Shown here one piece after another: positions 1-13,100 of a stretch of DNA of 64,000 nucleotides. Made by a program: the position numbers and the translations under genes. Numbering within the stretch: position 1 is the stretch's first letter; every line of letters starts with the position of its first letter. This stretch comes from Balanoglossus misakiensis (Eukaryota; Hemichordata), in the NCBI GenBank assembly GCA_040954595.2, contig CM082582.2, positions 10,354,001-10,418,000 on the forward strand. Reading direction: 5' to 3'. Below the pieces are notes generated by a model that saw only the letters and a program-made list of their open reading frames with translations, did no database searches and was not told the origin of the DNA.

Positions 1-621
1 AACACCAGAAACTTCGATCTGTGTATCAAGCACAATTTCATGCCCTGTCCATGTACATGTAGCCTGTTGTGTGTTGACATTCAATTTGCCTAATAGTTTT
101 CGTGTCTGCCTTGGTAACATATCACGAGGTGAACTGAAATAATTGGGTCTGGTGATAATGGCGAAGAAAGGAGTTTAAGTGTATTAAGTATAAGAAGCCT
201 TGCCTTTCAAAACCCCTCAGTATTGTAGCCAGTTTAATGGGTATAGTATCCCAATCGTCTAATATTACGGATGTGGCAGTGTGTGTAGTAGAACAGCCGC
301 AAATATACTTAATCATTTATTTCATGGATGAACAGGTTAGACATTATCGCTAGCCAAAACAAGCCATCACTCACACTATTGTCAAATGTCATAGTGATGG
401 ACCTAATGCACCCAACCCTGTATTTTTCCCCCTTCAAATCATCGTAAAGAGACCCATATAAAAATAATGAAATAAAAATGTTTTTGTGTTGATTGATAGA
501 GGGCGCTTTTGTGTATTTTGGCAGGAGCACCCCACTTTTGGCAAATTTTCATACGACATCAAAAAAGTCGATGTCTCCGCAACACACCCTCATTCTCTTT
601 AACACTGTTCTTGATTTTCAG

Positions 622-1420
622 ATGTACATAGCGCTTATCTCGATATATGGTCTAATTCTAGGAATCATACATTTTGTGTCATGTGTGAATGCACAGTGGA
701 ATCGTAAGTGTGGCTGCCTAACATTTCTTTCTCCTCATTTACCATGTATAAGATGGAGTATACAATGTACAAGAATGCTCCAGGACCTGTAGATACTTGT
801 TGTATTTTTTTAAGGTGACAATCGAGTCTGCTGTATATTTATTTTTCATATTGCCCAGTGCATAACAGTATACATTTGTAACCTTATATTTTTCTTCTGT
901 TGATGGTTTTTCCCCTTCAGAATGTAGTCGATATTCACCTCCAGCCACCGTTATACTTCTTATTTTCACCATCTTTGAAGGAGTGCTCTTTGCTCTGTTC
1001 ACTACTATAATGTTTGGCACCCAAATCCATGCCATTTGTACAGATGAAACGGTAAGTAATGTCCAAATGGTTATCTCTTGTTTCTGGCTTCTAAGTCCCT
1101 TTGACAAGGTGTGTATAGCCAAGGTTCCACCAAAGTCTTAAATGTCGAATGTACATGCTGGAACTCAAATTTTTCTAATCATTAACACACAATTGCTGAA
1201 ACTCTCTCTCTCTCTCTCTCCCCCTCTCTTTCTCTCTCTCTCTCCATCTATACAGGGAATCGAACAACTCAAGAAAGAGACACCAACCTGGGGCAGGAAA
1301 TCAACATGGCTGGCCTTGAAATCAACATTTGGAAATCAGTTCTCCCTCAGCTGGTTCTCACCTTTCTCTGCACCAAACTTTCACAGTGGAAAAGTCACAC
1401 CCTATCAGTACATTGTATAG
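622..1420 (+). CDS. ZDHHC7: ZDHHC3/ZDHHC7-type palmitoyltransferase, C-terminal exons (5' end outside window)
   Basis: Three exons are visible: 622-703, 921-1051 and 1256-1420 (stop TAG at 1418-1420), with clean GT..AG borders and matching phases. The product is the C-terminal third of a Golgi DHHC S-acyltransferase, which transfers palmitate to cysteines of membrane-associated proteins. The first exon encodes transmembrane segment 3 (starting [13 protein letters not shown]). The second encodes transmembrane segment 4 and the family-typical [13 protein letters not shown] stretch. The third encodes a cytosolic tail with [10 protein letters not shown], closely matching vertebrate ZDHHC3 and ZDHHC7. 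The catalytic DHHC cysteine-rich domain must lie upstream of base 1; I found no further exon in 1-621. The last intron has a long CT-rich tract just before its acceptor. Vertebrate ZDHHC3 and ZDHHC7 are paralogues, so the symbol is a best guess for a pre-duplication gene. Family assignment is strong. Confidence 0.9.
1201..1247. repeat. (CT)n-rich microsatellite / polypyrimidine tract
   Basis: Interrupted CT dinucleotide run directly upstream of the acceptor of the last ZDHHC3/7 exon at 1256. It probably also serves as the polypyrimidine tract. Confidence 0.85.
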
Positions 1421-1790
1421 CGAATATAGAAGATCAGCGCGGGGATGCAATATTTTTAACCATGTATTTTTGAAGAAAAAAATTAATTAAACAGGGGTAG
1501 TAATAATTTGACTTATATGATGATTGGTATGTGTATGAAATGATCTCAGTTGGAAGGAAGATAACCAAGTTTGAATATTTTTAATCAGGTTTGTGATTTG
1601 CCCGGTAGAAACTTCATTTTGTACAAATTTCAATGATGTGCACCAACCTGAATGATTCACGAGGAACTGTCACATATTATAAAGGGACGATTTTCGATCC
1701 CTGGTACTCACATTTAGTTCTTGTTGATATTGAATGTTTATGTGGTGCAAATGTTTTGTTTTACATTTAAATATTTACCAATCATTCTTA

Positions 1791-1796
1791 AATAAA
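1791..1796 (+). terminator. Candidate poly(A) signal of the ZDHHC3/7 gene
   Basis: AATAAA about 370 bases after the stop codon. A second AATAAA is at 618 bases further along the same strand's downstream region (2618-2623). Which one is used cannot be told from sequence. Confidence 0.45.
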
Positions 1797-3599
1797 GCTG
1801 ATACAGTAAGGTACGCCTATAAACCACCGTGGAAGGAAGCAGTCGCGCATCTCAACTATTCCATTTGCAGAAGAGTATTCTCATGTAATGTGCCTGAAAG
1901 ACTGTCTTTGCTACGCGACACACTTTGTGTACACATCACACATGGTATTCCAACTGCAGGCTGGCTGTGCCTCCTGTGTTTTCAACAGAAATCACCCAAA
2001 TGGTCAAAGTTTATAATTTTATGGGAATGTGCACACACCAGCAAAAACATTTTACCAACAGCATGAAATCTCCCCGAACACAATTTTTTTGGAACTGATA
2101 TGCAAATGTATCTTCATGAGTACAAATATTCTTTTAAGTTCGAGTTGAAACAAGTGATCAGCTGTTAGATTTTTTTTTTTAATCCGTTGTAATGTTTTGC
2201 GAGATATTTAACCAAGTTATCATCAACATTAAAATTGATATCCATGCTTAAAGAAAAAAAGACAAACTTTTTGATCAAATCAGGATTTCAATTGTTCAGC
2301 CGTAATTGGACAGCCAACCAGGAAAATTATGTTACTGCTGTGAAAATTTACTGAATCCATAACCCATTCAGCTGTAATTAATTACTTTTCATTTTTTTTT
2401 TGACACGATGTAACTTGTACAATTATTCCTCTAAACCAATATCGGTTTTTGTGAGGTACAACATTGTACAAGTTCTGTGTAGTTGGGATCACTGAAAATG
2501 TAGCGTTTTATAATTTGATGCATGGTGCCACTTGAATCCAGTAGTGTCTTTGATTTGGTTTGATGAGTAGAAAATGTGAGGGGAAAATTTAGGATTGTTT
2601 TTTTTTTATATCTGTGGAATAAAGACTTTCTTTTCAAAATGCTGAATCGTCGTATCACTGGAGGTGTCGTCATTTCAGTGCATCGCTGTTCATGGTCCAG
2701 TGATGCCATGTATTTGTTGAAGGAGATGAGGAATAATGGTGTCGTGAGAACAACACTCTAGAAACCAAATCTGAGGAATACTTAATAGTGCAAAACAAAC
2801 ATGAAGTTTATTCTGAATTCAATTGATACAGAAAATCGCAATTCTTGAGTGGATGGATCGCAATAATAAAATATCACCATTCAGACACTTTCAATTGGTC
2901 TTAATGTGGAAATTCTACCAACCAGATACAAAATTCAAAGTTAAAAGAATTACCTGATATTTTAAAAGACAATGGCTGTGTATGATAGTGGCAAAAAGTG
3001 TAGTTTGTGAAAATACGTTCATCTTGCTTTCAAGATACTGATAATATGCCATCTGCTGCCTCACAATAATGATATCCATTTAAGTTGGTACAAAAAATCA
3101 CAGTGATGATATATATTTAAAACTATGCACTTAGAGAGACGTGAATAAAAAAAAACATTTTCAAGCAGAGATTATTTTGAGCACACACAAGCCTTGTACA
3201 ATATTATAAGTACAAAGTGTCATTACACTGAATGACAAAATCAAAGTTCTCGGGGAAATTTTGTTAGATTTTTAAAATTAACTGACCGTATCCCACACAT
3301 AAAATGTTCAATTTTATTTCAAAGTCAGCTGCCAAATAAATAATATAAACCACCCATTCAAAAACACGTACGTTATACTCCAAAATAGAGTTACATTAAA
3401 AATGCAAAACACGTGACCACAAGTCACCCGATTGCTTTAAGCAGTTTGCAAACCTTACAGGTACATTTTTCATATTTTCAAGAAAAAATAGTTGTATAGC
3501 TTTCAAGTGTTTCATAACTTGCTAGAATAATTTACATATTATTACAGTAAGTAAAATCATTGAAGATTTTGACAAAAATTTGCTATTAAATGGATATGT
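1797..3599. other. AT-rich sequence between two converging genes
   Basis: No supported exon on either strand. The stretch should hold the 3' ends of ZDHHC3/7 (plus) and the mucin gene (minus). Its short open frames lack splice context and family likeness. Confidence 0.6.
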
Positions 3600-3605
3600 T
3601 TTATT
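3600..3605 (-). terminator. Candidate poly(A) signal of the mucin gene
   Basis: TTTATT on the plus strand, i.e. AATAAA on the minus strand, about 280 bases after the mucin stop codon. Further copies lie near 3313-3318 and 2806-2811. Confidence 0.45.
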
Positions 3606-3884
3606 GTAAATCTGATTACAAATTGCGCAGTTTCTGAAATGTAAATATCTGAATATAATACTGAGTAAATTCTATAATATCAGAAGGCACTTGTTTCTAA
3701 ACTTTGACTGCAAAAGCTTTAAAAAATATAAAAATATTGCTTCCTTGGTCAGTTCTGACCCGCAGAAACTAAACACATAAAGCTCAATTGAAAAAGTAAG
3801 TCTTGATATGTCGGTGAACATCAACAGAGCATGTTACTTGATGTAAATGTTCACAAAATGGCAGTTAGGGGGTTAATGTTTAAA

Positions 3885-4162
3885 CTAATGACATCCCAGA
3901 CAGTTGCAGCTCTGGATGTAGTCGTACTGGTACTCCACTGTCGAATTGTCGCTACAGCTGAGAGAGACCGACCGCTTCTCGGAGACCAACGGCTGACAAC
4001 ACCGACAGTCGATGTCGATGCTGTGCGAGTCTGTAGAATACATCGAGGTGGACGCACATCGGCCTTCGCACAGCGGGACTTCCACAGGCTGGTCGCTGAC
4101 GCAACCGTCAACTTCTAAAACGATGTCCGTGGCCACCAGTTTGCACTGACCAGCTGGAGAGG
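3885..4162 (-). other. Mucin C-terminal cystine knot (CTCK)
   Basis: Final exon. The cysteine pattern is that of CTCK domains: QCKLV, GCVSD, LCEGRC, CRCC, SCSD, SCNCLGC, followed by His and stop. In VWF and mucins this domain makes the first disulfide-linked dimer in the ER. Confidence 0.92.
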
Positions 4163-7100
4163 CTGTTGGCGGGAAAAAGGACAGAAAATGTCAAATAAGC
4201 ATTTCTATGAATTTGACAATTGGTGTGAGCCTCTTAGTTCAAAAACGGAGAATTTGGAAAATTATGACGGTCTATGTGGTCTATAATTGTGAGCTATGAC
4301 TTACCTGCACAATACTGGCAGCAACCACTACTGTCATTCTTCAAAATATACTCCTGAATAGACAAAATGAATGAAACACAGCGATCAATATTCATTTTTA
4401 TCGCAAAAACAATATGAATGAAAAAAAAAACAACCCAAGTGCACTTCTGTTTATAGTATTGACCACACAAATTATCGTATAAGTTGTAAATTTAGCATAA
4501 CAACAAGAAAACTCAACTTACTGGATAAGGACATCCAGCCGGTTCTATTGGCGGACATGATGTGTAGTAGGGATAGATTCTTGGAATGCCACTGTCCAGT
4601 TTACACTCGTAATAATCACAAGGATTGTTGGGGTTCAGCAGCACCCACGTGTCATCGATCTGAAGAAGAGGAAGTGGATTGTCATTAGAATCTTAAAAGC
4701 ACAGTGATGGTGAAACCATTTGTTTATATCCAAACTTTTCTATTGTTTTACTTGTATGATATGACATCAGGCAGTAAACTTCATTCAAGACTTTAGAGAG
4801 AATGTCAACCATTGATCCATGTGTTCCACTTGGCCACAGTGATAAACACAGCCACACCCTCACAGCAAACCTGGGCCTCAATTACTCACCTCATGTCTGC
4901 CTTGTTCGTCCACACACCATCTCTTTTCACATCTTCCACAACACACACCTTCAGCTGGGTCGATGTACTCAGAATCCTACGAAAGACAAACAAATAAACT
5001 GTGAACAATTCAAGTTGCGTGACAGGATTGAACAGTTCAGCCTGTTGTTTTTATTCAACAGGAAATTAACAGGCAGGCAGCAATGAGAAAGAAATACATG
5101 AAATTTCGTTAAAAAATTTCAGATGGTTCGATGATGAAAACTTGCATGGTGCAAACCACATAAGTGTACCTGAGAACCCCAAATCCAAAATGTGATTTTT
5201 CTCATTTTCTCTTATCTCTGTGATAATAAAGTAGAGACAGCCCAAAATATCTGAAATGTAACTTGCACTGTTTCAGAGACCAGTATCTTACCTCCTCACA
5301 ATCTTCAGCAGAATTCACAGAGCACATCTGAACTTGACACTCAATTTTATAGAAGTCGCCACCAAGTTCTTTTTCCTCTGTACATTCACAGGTTCTGCAT
5401 GAGTTGTTTCCTTGCAGGCCAATAGTTCCCGGCTGTGCGTGGAAGACAAAACAACCTGGATTAAACTAGCAAGTTTAAGGAATTCAAGAAACAAAATATC
5501 TGAAAATACCTATAATAGTAAAATCACAGTTCATGTGTCTTTCTGTATGGGGTTGCTTACCTGTACTTCTTCAATTTGATTGGTGGAGGTGTTGTTCCAC
5601 AGACACACTTCCTTTGGAACTGAAAAAGTAAAAACATATTTCTTTCAGATATTGATGGGTGAAAATGTAATCATTGCACTGGGTCAACCAGTGGCAAGAC
5701 AGGACAAAACAAACAATATGATAAAAATATATTGAACAGAGAGATTGAAATCTGAAGTTACAACAACATCACTGCGAGACTTACCACATTTGATTTCTGA
5801 ACATGAGCAGCCATCATTGGACTGGATTATCTCAGTCTTGTAACCCTGGCAACCAAGAACGAATAGGGTTATTTTATCGGATCAAAAGACTAGCAACAGA
5901 CAGGCTGAATTTCTTGTATACATGATATTCAGGTAGTTACATTGCTTAGTATGTGTTTACAACCAACTTTTGAAAGGTTCAAAATTGCAAACACATAATT
6001 GTGTTGCATATATCCTAGCCACCATTTTTGAAAATTATTGATGGCTTTGATTATGAGTCACTTATGGTATTCTGAACAGAAAACTGCAGCAATGGTCAAA
6101 TATTTCAAAGTGTCAACTTACAATTGGACAGTCAATGTCTTCAACAGCTGGACAATCACAAACTGAGAAAAGAAAAGAAAAAACAGATGAAGACAAGTCG
6201 CCATGACAATTTATTTGATATTTTAATGAAACAAATAACATTATGCAAACAAAGTTTACAGACAACACCAACACAAGATGGCCAGTCCAAAATCTTGATG
6301 AGCTTTGTCAAATACAATAAAAGAACTTCAACTCACCACACTCAAATTCCGGACAGCAGGCGAGCAGACTTTCCGGTGTCTGCTGTTTGACAGTGTTGGG
6401 CGGACAGACGAGATTATCAGCAGGACAATTTGCTACATTGCATTCTGAAATACACAAAATATTTATAAAGTGAGATACCGTAAATATGGTCAAAGATCAC
6501 TGGTACTGGTGAAGAACTTTCATCTGAATTGATGATAGCACATACACACAGGGCAAAAGTAAAGATAGCTGAATAGTATTTCATCTACTTACCACATCTG
6601 TATTTCTCACAGCAATCCTCTGGACTCTCCTTGTAAATTTCCACTGTCTCAAATGGATAGCAGGTCGGTACGGGCTCAACTTGACACGGTTTACAGACTG
6701 CAATGAGGTAGTTTTAGTGAACATATTAATAGATGCTATCAAAATCAAAACTAGGCATTTTGCATGAGGCTTGATATCAGAAAATGCCAAAGTTCGCCCA
6801 AAATGCCACAAATATTATTGCTGTGGTTTCTTACTTCTGTGAGTACACCAATATTTAGAATGTCTTCCTTTCCACTTTAATGTCAAATATACATGTAGAA
6901 TAGTCAAACAAGACAAAAACAAAACACATTGGATACTCACCACACTCCTGTACATTACAGCATTCATTTAGACTTCGGTTCATCAAAGTTTGGTCTTCAT
7001 TGCACACTGGTGTTGGTGCCTGTGTCTCATCGGGACAGTTGGATAGGTTGCACACTATTAAATGATACAAAAACAATAATAAGGATCTCACAGATTAAAA

Positions 7101-10100
7101 CCTTATTACAAGGATCAAAAACAGAAAGGCTGATTTTGATTGGCTCATTTCAGATCTACAAAGGAACTCTTGTCAAGTTAAAACCAATACAAATCAGTCT
7201 TATATAAAAGCTATGATGCTTACCGCATTCATAGGTAGGACAGCAGACTTCATCTTCGTTGAGAGCTTTGAGGATTTTAGGGTATGGACACGGCCATGGA
7301 AGCGAACACTCGGTAACACTTGTGATGATGATACCACCAGAAGTGCACATGTGATTGACACAGGGACCATCATTCCATTCGTCTCCGACCTGTAAAATAT
7401 GAATGACAACCCTTTCAGATTCTGAATCACGTGACCATATAAACACATATTGTATTTGGGAGTCCAAGTTGTGCATTGAACTGATAGAATTCTCTTGCTT
7501 GAAGAAAAGACAAGGCAAAGTAAATGTACATACCTCATGGATCATTCCATTGTCATCAATACAGTGGTCTGAAAATTGAACAGAAAAATTCTCATTATTT
7601 TCTTTTCATTTCACAAAATGGTGAGCTCAAGTACATACTTTCCTAATCTCAGCTGTAGATTCTACACTAGTAGAAACATATATGATGCTACGAGTATTTC
7701 TTCATTCAATTTTAACATTCCACCACAAGCTGTACATGACTGACAGCAAAACAGTACATATACCAAGAGGAATTAGTTTTCATTACCAAAAGAAAATCAG
7801 AAACTTTGCATTCTCAACACGATACCTCAAGCAATTATATCTAACTTAGTGAAAGAGTTTGAGCCCAAAGTTGTTGCCTTACCACAAGATGGCACACAAT
7901 ATCCCGTCTCATTCTCCATCATTCCCGGCAGACAGAAACATCCCTCCACTTGCGGCATGTCACAGACCATCGTGTTGTAGACCTCATGGTTGTCACAGTT
8001 CTCGGTGCAACCTCTGTGGCAGGGCTCGAAGATTTTACCTTCGGGACACACGGGGAGAGCTGTGGAAAATGAAACGACAGAGGGAATGTTATCTTCATAT
8101 ATTTATCATTTGCTTTCATGAAAATAGAATATCTTAGTTTGTCTTCCTTCTTGATGTAAACCTGGCCATTCTAAATATTCTCACATTTTACACCGAATTT
8201 ATATCACACATGAGGGTGTTCACCAAATATGCTGCTGAACTGAAAAGACTGCTTGCTGTCAACATCTGTATAGAAAAGTTGACACACTCACCACATGAAA
8301 GCTCATCTCTCCACTCCAGGCAGACACCCTGTCGCGAACAGTCCTTGGCGTACGAGGCCAGAACATCACAGGCGTTGCCTTTGCAAGCCGCGTCCAACAA
8401 ACAGGCCTGGTAATAAGGTTCCGGATCCACGTACATGTTGCATTCCTCGAACACGCCGTTATACAGGGCTGCAAAGCACAAGGCCCGGGCATGGCTGATG
8501 TTCTCCGTGGCACACGGAGGCTCCACGCTCGTGCAGGTTTCATTTTCGCGCCGTACGAGCCAGCTGAATGCAAAATCATCGGTGTTGTCGGTAACCGTGC
8601 CGTCGTCTTTGGTGAAGTCGTCCCTCGGGTTGAAGTTGCAGGGACCTGTGATGAACAGGCATGGAACAAAATTAGAGAAGTCCCACTTTAATATGCTGCC
8701 AAGTCAATAATAAATGTACCATGACAAAGAAAAATTTCCACTACAGATTTTCGACGTCAAATTCAAGACTATAGACAGCTATAAGGTACTCACCACAGAG
8801 ACCTTCAGTTTGATTGTAGTATTTGTTACTCGGAACAGAAATACTGAAGCCGTCATTGAAGTCATCATAAGTCACAATCAGGTTGATTTCAGGGACAGTC
8901 AGGTAGAGGATCCAACTGCCGAACAACTCCACCTTGATTCCACCCACAGTGATTTTTGGAGGCAGCTTGTGAGTGACTCCGTTGGCAACAACCTGAAAGA
9001 TGGATTAGAAGGGATCTATGTAATACACTGGGCTTAACAATTGGCATGTGCACATACATGTACACATGATTAAAATGCTACTAAACACAGATACTATGAG
9101 AGAACTACCACAGTGCCCGACAGTCTCAAGAGCCGAAAGTAAAAATGGCTGCACCTTTTGTCCTCTGTGGAGTTCCACCTCATCGCCATGGTAACGGACA
9201 GTCACAGAGGCAGTACAGGTGGTGGGAGGTGCCCACACACATTCTTCATTGTGGACCAAAACTTCAAAGTCTTGACGTGGCGATGTGTCCCTGGCCGCGA
9301 CATAGGAACAGTTGCCTTGGAACGGGAAGTAGGAACCGTCAAACGTCACGTAGTGAGGATCACCGTAGCCATAGCAATAACCTGTGACCAGAGGAAAGAA
9401 AGATGTTGAATGGATTGAATAAACTCTATATCAATACATAGTTATTATATAAGTAAAAGTGTACATGGTGATATCAGAAAGCCTCACAAAAGTCTTGAGT
9501 GTTACTGGGTTTGTGCAGTGTTATCAATTTCACAAAGACACTTACATTCTTGACAGTCGTCGATTTCAACACACACGTCGCCTTTCTTGACCATATTTGG
9601 TGGGCACACGCAGCCAGATGTGCACTCGGTTTCACATTCAGATACAGGCAGCCCTTCACTGGAGCAGGTCCACTCACAGCTGCTGGCACAGTCGCGCCAT
9701 ATCATCGGAGCTTCGCATCGCGGTGGTGCTGTACGACAGAACAAACATTAAGAAATGCCACTGACAGTGTTGGTGGGAAGTGGTTAATTTTCTCATTGTT
9801 TTGCATATTTCAAGTCGGCTTGGACCACCTAGGTAGCACAAACTATTCCTGTTAGAGAGAGAGAGTATACTTGAAATGAAGAAACAGTCATTTTCACCCC
9901 ATACACGTTTATCCGGCTAAATATTGCAGGAGTCACAACTTACGACAAAATTCCGGCGTTCTCCATTCCAGTATCACCCCTGCTTCACTGTTGCCGCATT
10001 CCTTGGTGTAGAGAGCCAAAGCATCGCAGACACATTCATCCGAGATATCTCCATCCGCACTGCTCAGTAAGCAGTCACAGACGTGGCTCTGACACAGATT

Positions 10101-13100
10101 GACGTAATACTCCACGTCAACGTGTTGATGGCAGGCAGCAAATTTATTTGATCTGAAAAAGTGCAAAAAAAATAAATTCTTTCTATTCTGACACTGTGTC
10201 ACATTCTACCAAACTCAGCTAAAGAAATACACGTAGCCTAGGACAATTCAACTGAAATTCAACTGACGCAAGACATTCTAGTACACAATCTTTTATCTGC
10301 AGGGTCTCAGAAAATAACACCCTGATTATTCTGCCATGCAGGCTCCTTTCAAACTCACCTCAAGATTTCACACTGTTGCTGAGCTGACTGTGCAAGATCC
10401 GGATGCGCGGCAAGACACATTTCTTTCTCCTCGCACTCTTCCTGGGAACCCCAACTGTCACCGAAGTCCTTCTCGTTCTCGGCCAACGAGCCGTTGGGTG
10501 TCCTGAAGTCGTCGTGACTACTGTTGCTAGGCACGCCACACATTCCTTGCACCATGTTTGTCAGCTGACTGCCCACCTGAACGCGGACCACCTCCATGTC
10601 CGACCAGTAGATGACGAGGCTGAAGTTGGTTCGGATGATGACCTCTGAGCCGACCTTGGAGATTCTGACGCCGGTGTTCGCCGATAGCACGTTGCTGACT
10701 TGGGGTAGCTGGGAGACTTGAACCTTTTGGTTGTTGACGAGGATGGTGAAATTCTTCCTCAGCACAATCTCCAGGCCATTCATTTGGAATTGTAGGTATT
10801 TGTCACAGACCGTGTCAGAGCTCGCACTACTGGAGCAGTTCTTCTTTACTGTGTGGCAAAGTTGAAACAGAAACTTAACTGAAGTTTTCTCATTTCAAAA
10901 TCACAACAGCAAGATAAACATTATCATAACACATTGAAGGAGTTCCTTGCATGCATGAAAAACATGAAGAAACTAAAGAGATGTCCATCAGCCCAGTATC
11001 AGTCAGCCATACCAAACAAAATGAAGTTTACATTTCAATTACTTTTCAGCTATGATAAATTATGCATCTTTCAACTTGTGAAAATATGCCTAACTTGGTC
11101 TTTGTTTAAATCACAGGAAACACCAGGTTTGAGAATACATGCATTAAAAAATTATAACCCACATAGATGCACAAGAACATCCAACACACAATAGCAAACA
11201 TTTATTTACCTCTGACTTCAAAATCTGTGTTATAACTTGGTGTATTCATTGCCAGGATGTGGTCGCAGATCTCGTACATGTATTCCTGTGTATCGAACGT
11301 TCTGAAGGTGTCGAAGTACATGTAGCATGTCTTGGTGCAAGCTGATGCGTTGCAGGACAGCTCGCCATCCAATCCACAGGTGCAGATTCTGCAGCCGTTC
11401 TCTGTGTAGGTCTCACCGACAGCCAGAACTTTGCCGTTGGGGCCTTCACAGTCTGAAAAACATACAAGCAGAGAGCTGTAAATATTTTTATCATTTTAAA
11501 ATTTTATGTAAGTTGGGAAACACATTTTTCAAGACTTTATCAAGAAATTTCTTTCATTTTCCATGGTTTTCAGAGTGTCCAAACGGAAGATAGATAATTT
11601 TGTCAAAGTGATAGTAGAAAGGACTAAACACGTACATTGTGGTGGTGATGTTGGTGTTGTTACGTTACAGTTCATCTCGTCCTCCCCTTGCGGGCAGTCG
11701 GGAAAACCGTCGCACTGAAACACTGGAAACACACACTGCTCATCACAGCTCGAGGTTGCGGAATTGTAGCACTGGAACATGTCGGAGGGACACCGGCATT
11801 CGCACCGGCAGCACTCTCCGTCCGGATGCACCAGCCGCTCGCCGGGGGCGCACTCCTGTATCTCGCAGTGTCTCTGACAGCTGACGTTGCCGTTGAAACA
11901 CGTGCAGGACTCGCACCGGCTGTTGACAAAGTGGGACGAGTGGAGCCTGCCCTCGTACAGGCACGGACAGTCGACGGGGTCAACGCACTTCTCGCCATCG
12001 CACTGCTTGCCCGGCGGACAGAACTCGGGACATCGTGTGGCGTTCATCACGTCCGTGCACACTTCCAACTGTGGTGGTGCGGTGGTCCCTGCCGAAGTTG
12101 GGGCAGTGGGAGTCTGAGTACCAACAGGAAAAGCTGTCGTCTGGTTCTGTTCTTTGACTTCCTCAGTTGTTGGAGCAAGAGTGGTGGTGATGCCAGTAGT
12201 TATTGGCATGCCTGATGTTACCGTGGGAACAGCCGTTGATCCAGGCAGACAACCATCAGTCGTCTTGTTGACGCACTGAATGGAGTCACTGAAGCAGAGA
12301 CATGTACGACATGGACCATCGTCCCATCTTGAGCCAGGCTGAAAAATAAAAAACAGACAGAAATTTTTCAAAAATTATCACTCTTATTGAAAAGGCATGC
12401 TCATTATACCGGACTTGGATATAATTCCCAACAGAAGGCCTGAAAGGACTTCGCAAAAGATTGCGAAAACAGCGGTGAAACTTACTGCAACTATCTGTTG
12501 AGTGTCTTGCCTCAAACAGAGACAGTCGTTCGGAGTCCCACACTTCCAGTGGCCGTTGACCTGCCAGATTCTGCTGTTGTTTCCGGGACAGAAACCATCT
12601 GGTGGCAGTGGACCATCCGGCAAACAGGCACTGATCAGTGTGTCCGGATCTCGGCATTCCGGTATCGTCTGTTGCATAAACTGGCAGAGTTGGTCGCAAC
12701 GGAAGGCGTTGGGTATGTACCGCTCTCCAGGGCCACAAATTGCTGTTTAGCAAAGAAAATAAAAAAATAGTGATTTGCATTTTTTTCCTCCCAACTGTCT
12801 TTTTCTGAAAATACTTTCAAAATATAATATGGAAAATAATGATATTTGATAACTCTGTTATCAAATTGGTAACTATGGAGTATCATGAAAAGTGCTGATA
12901 AACTCACGTGTTGTTGTGGACATGGCCGGGGTGGTGGTGACTCTTGGAGTGGTCGTTGCCATAGTTGTGATCTGAGTTGTCTGTGGTGAAGTGGTCGGTG
13001 CAGCACAGATACACTGGAACCTCACTTCGTAGTTGTAGCACCGAATGGCGTTCTGACTGTTGACACATTTCAGACCGCGGCGGCTGCAGGGCACCTCGAA

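Noticed and set aside
1-621. A further upstream ZDHHC3/7 exon
   Set aside because: Looked for the segment encoding the conserved residues before MYIAL and the DHHC motif; none is present in this stretch.
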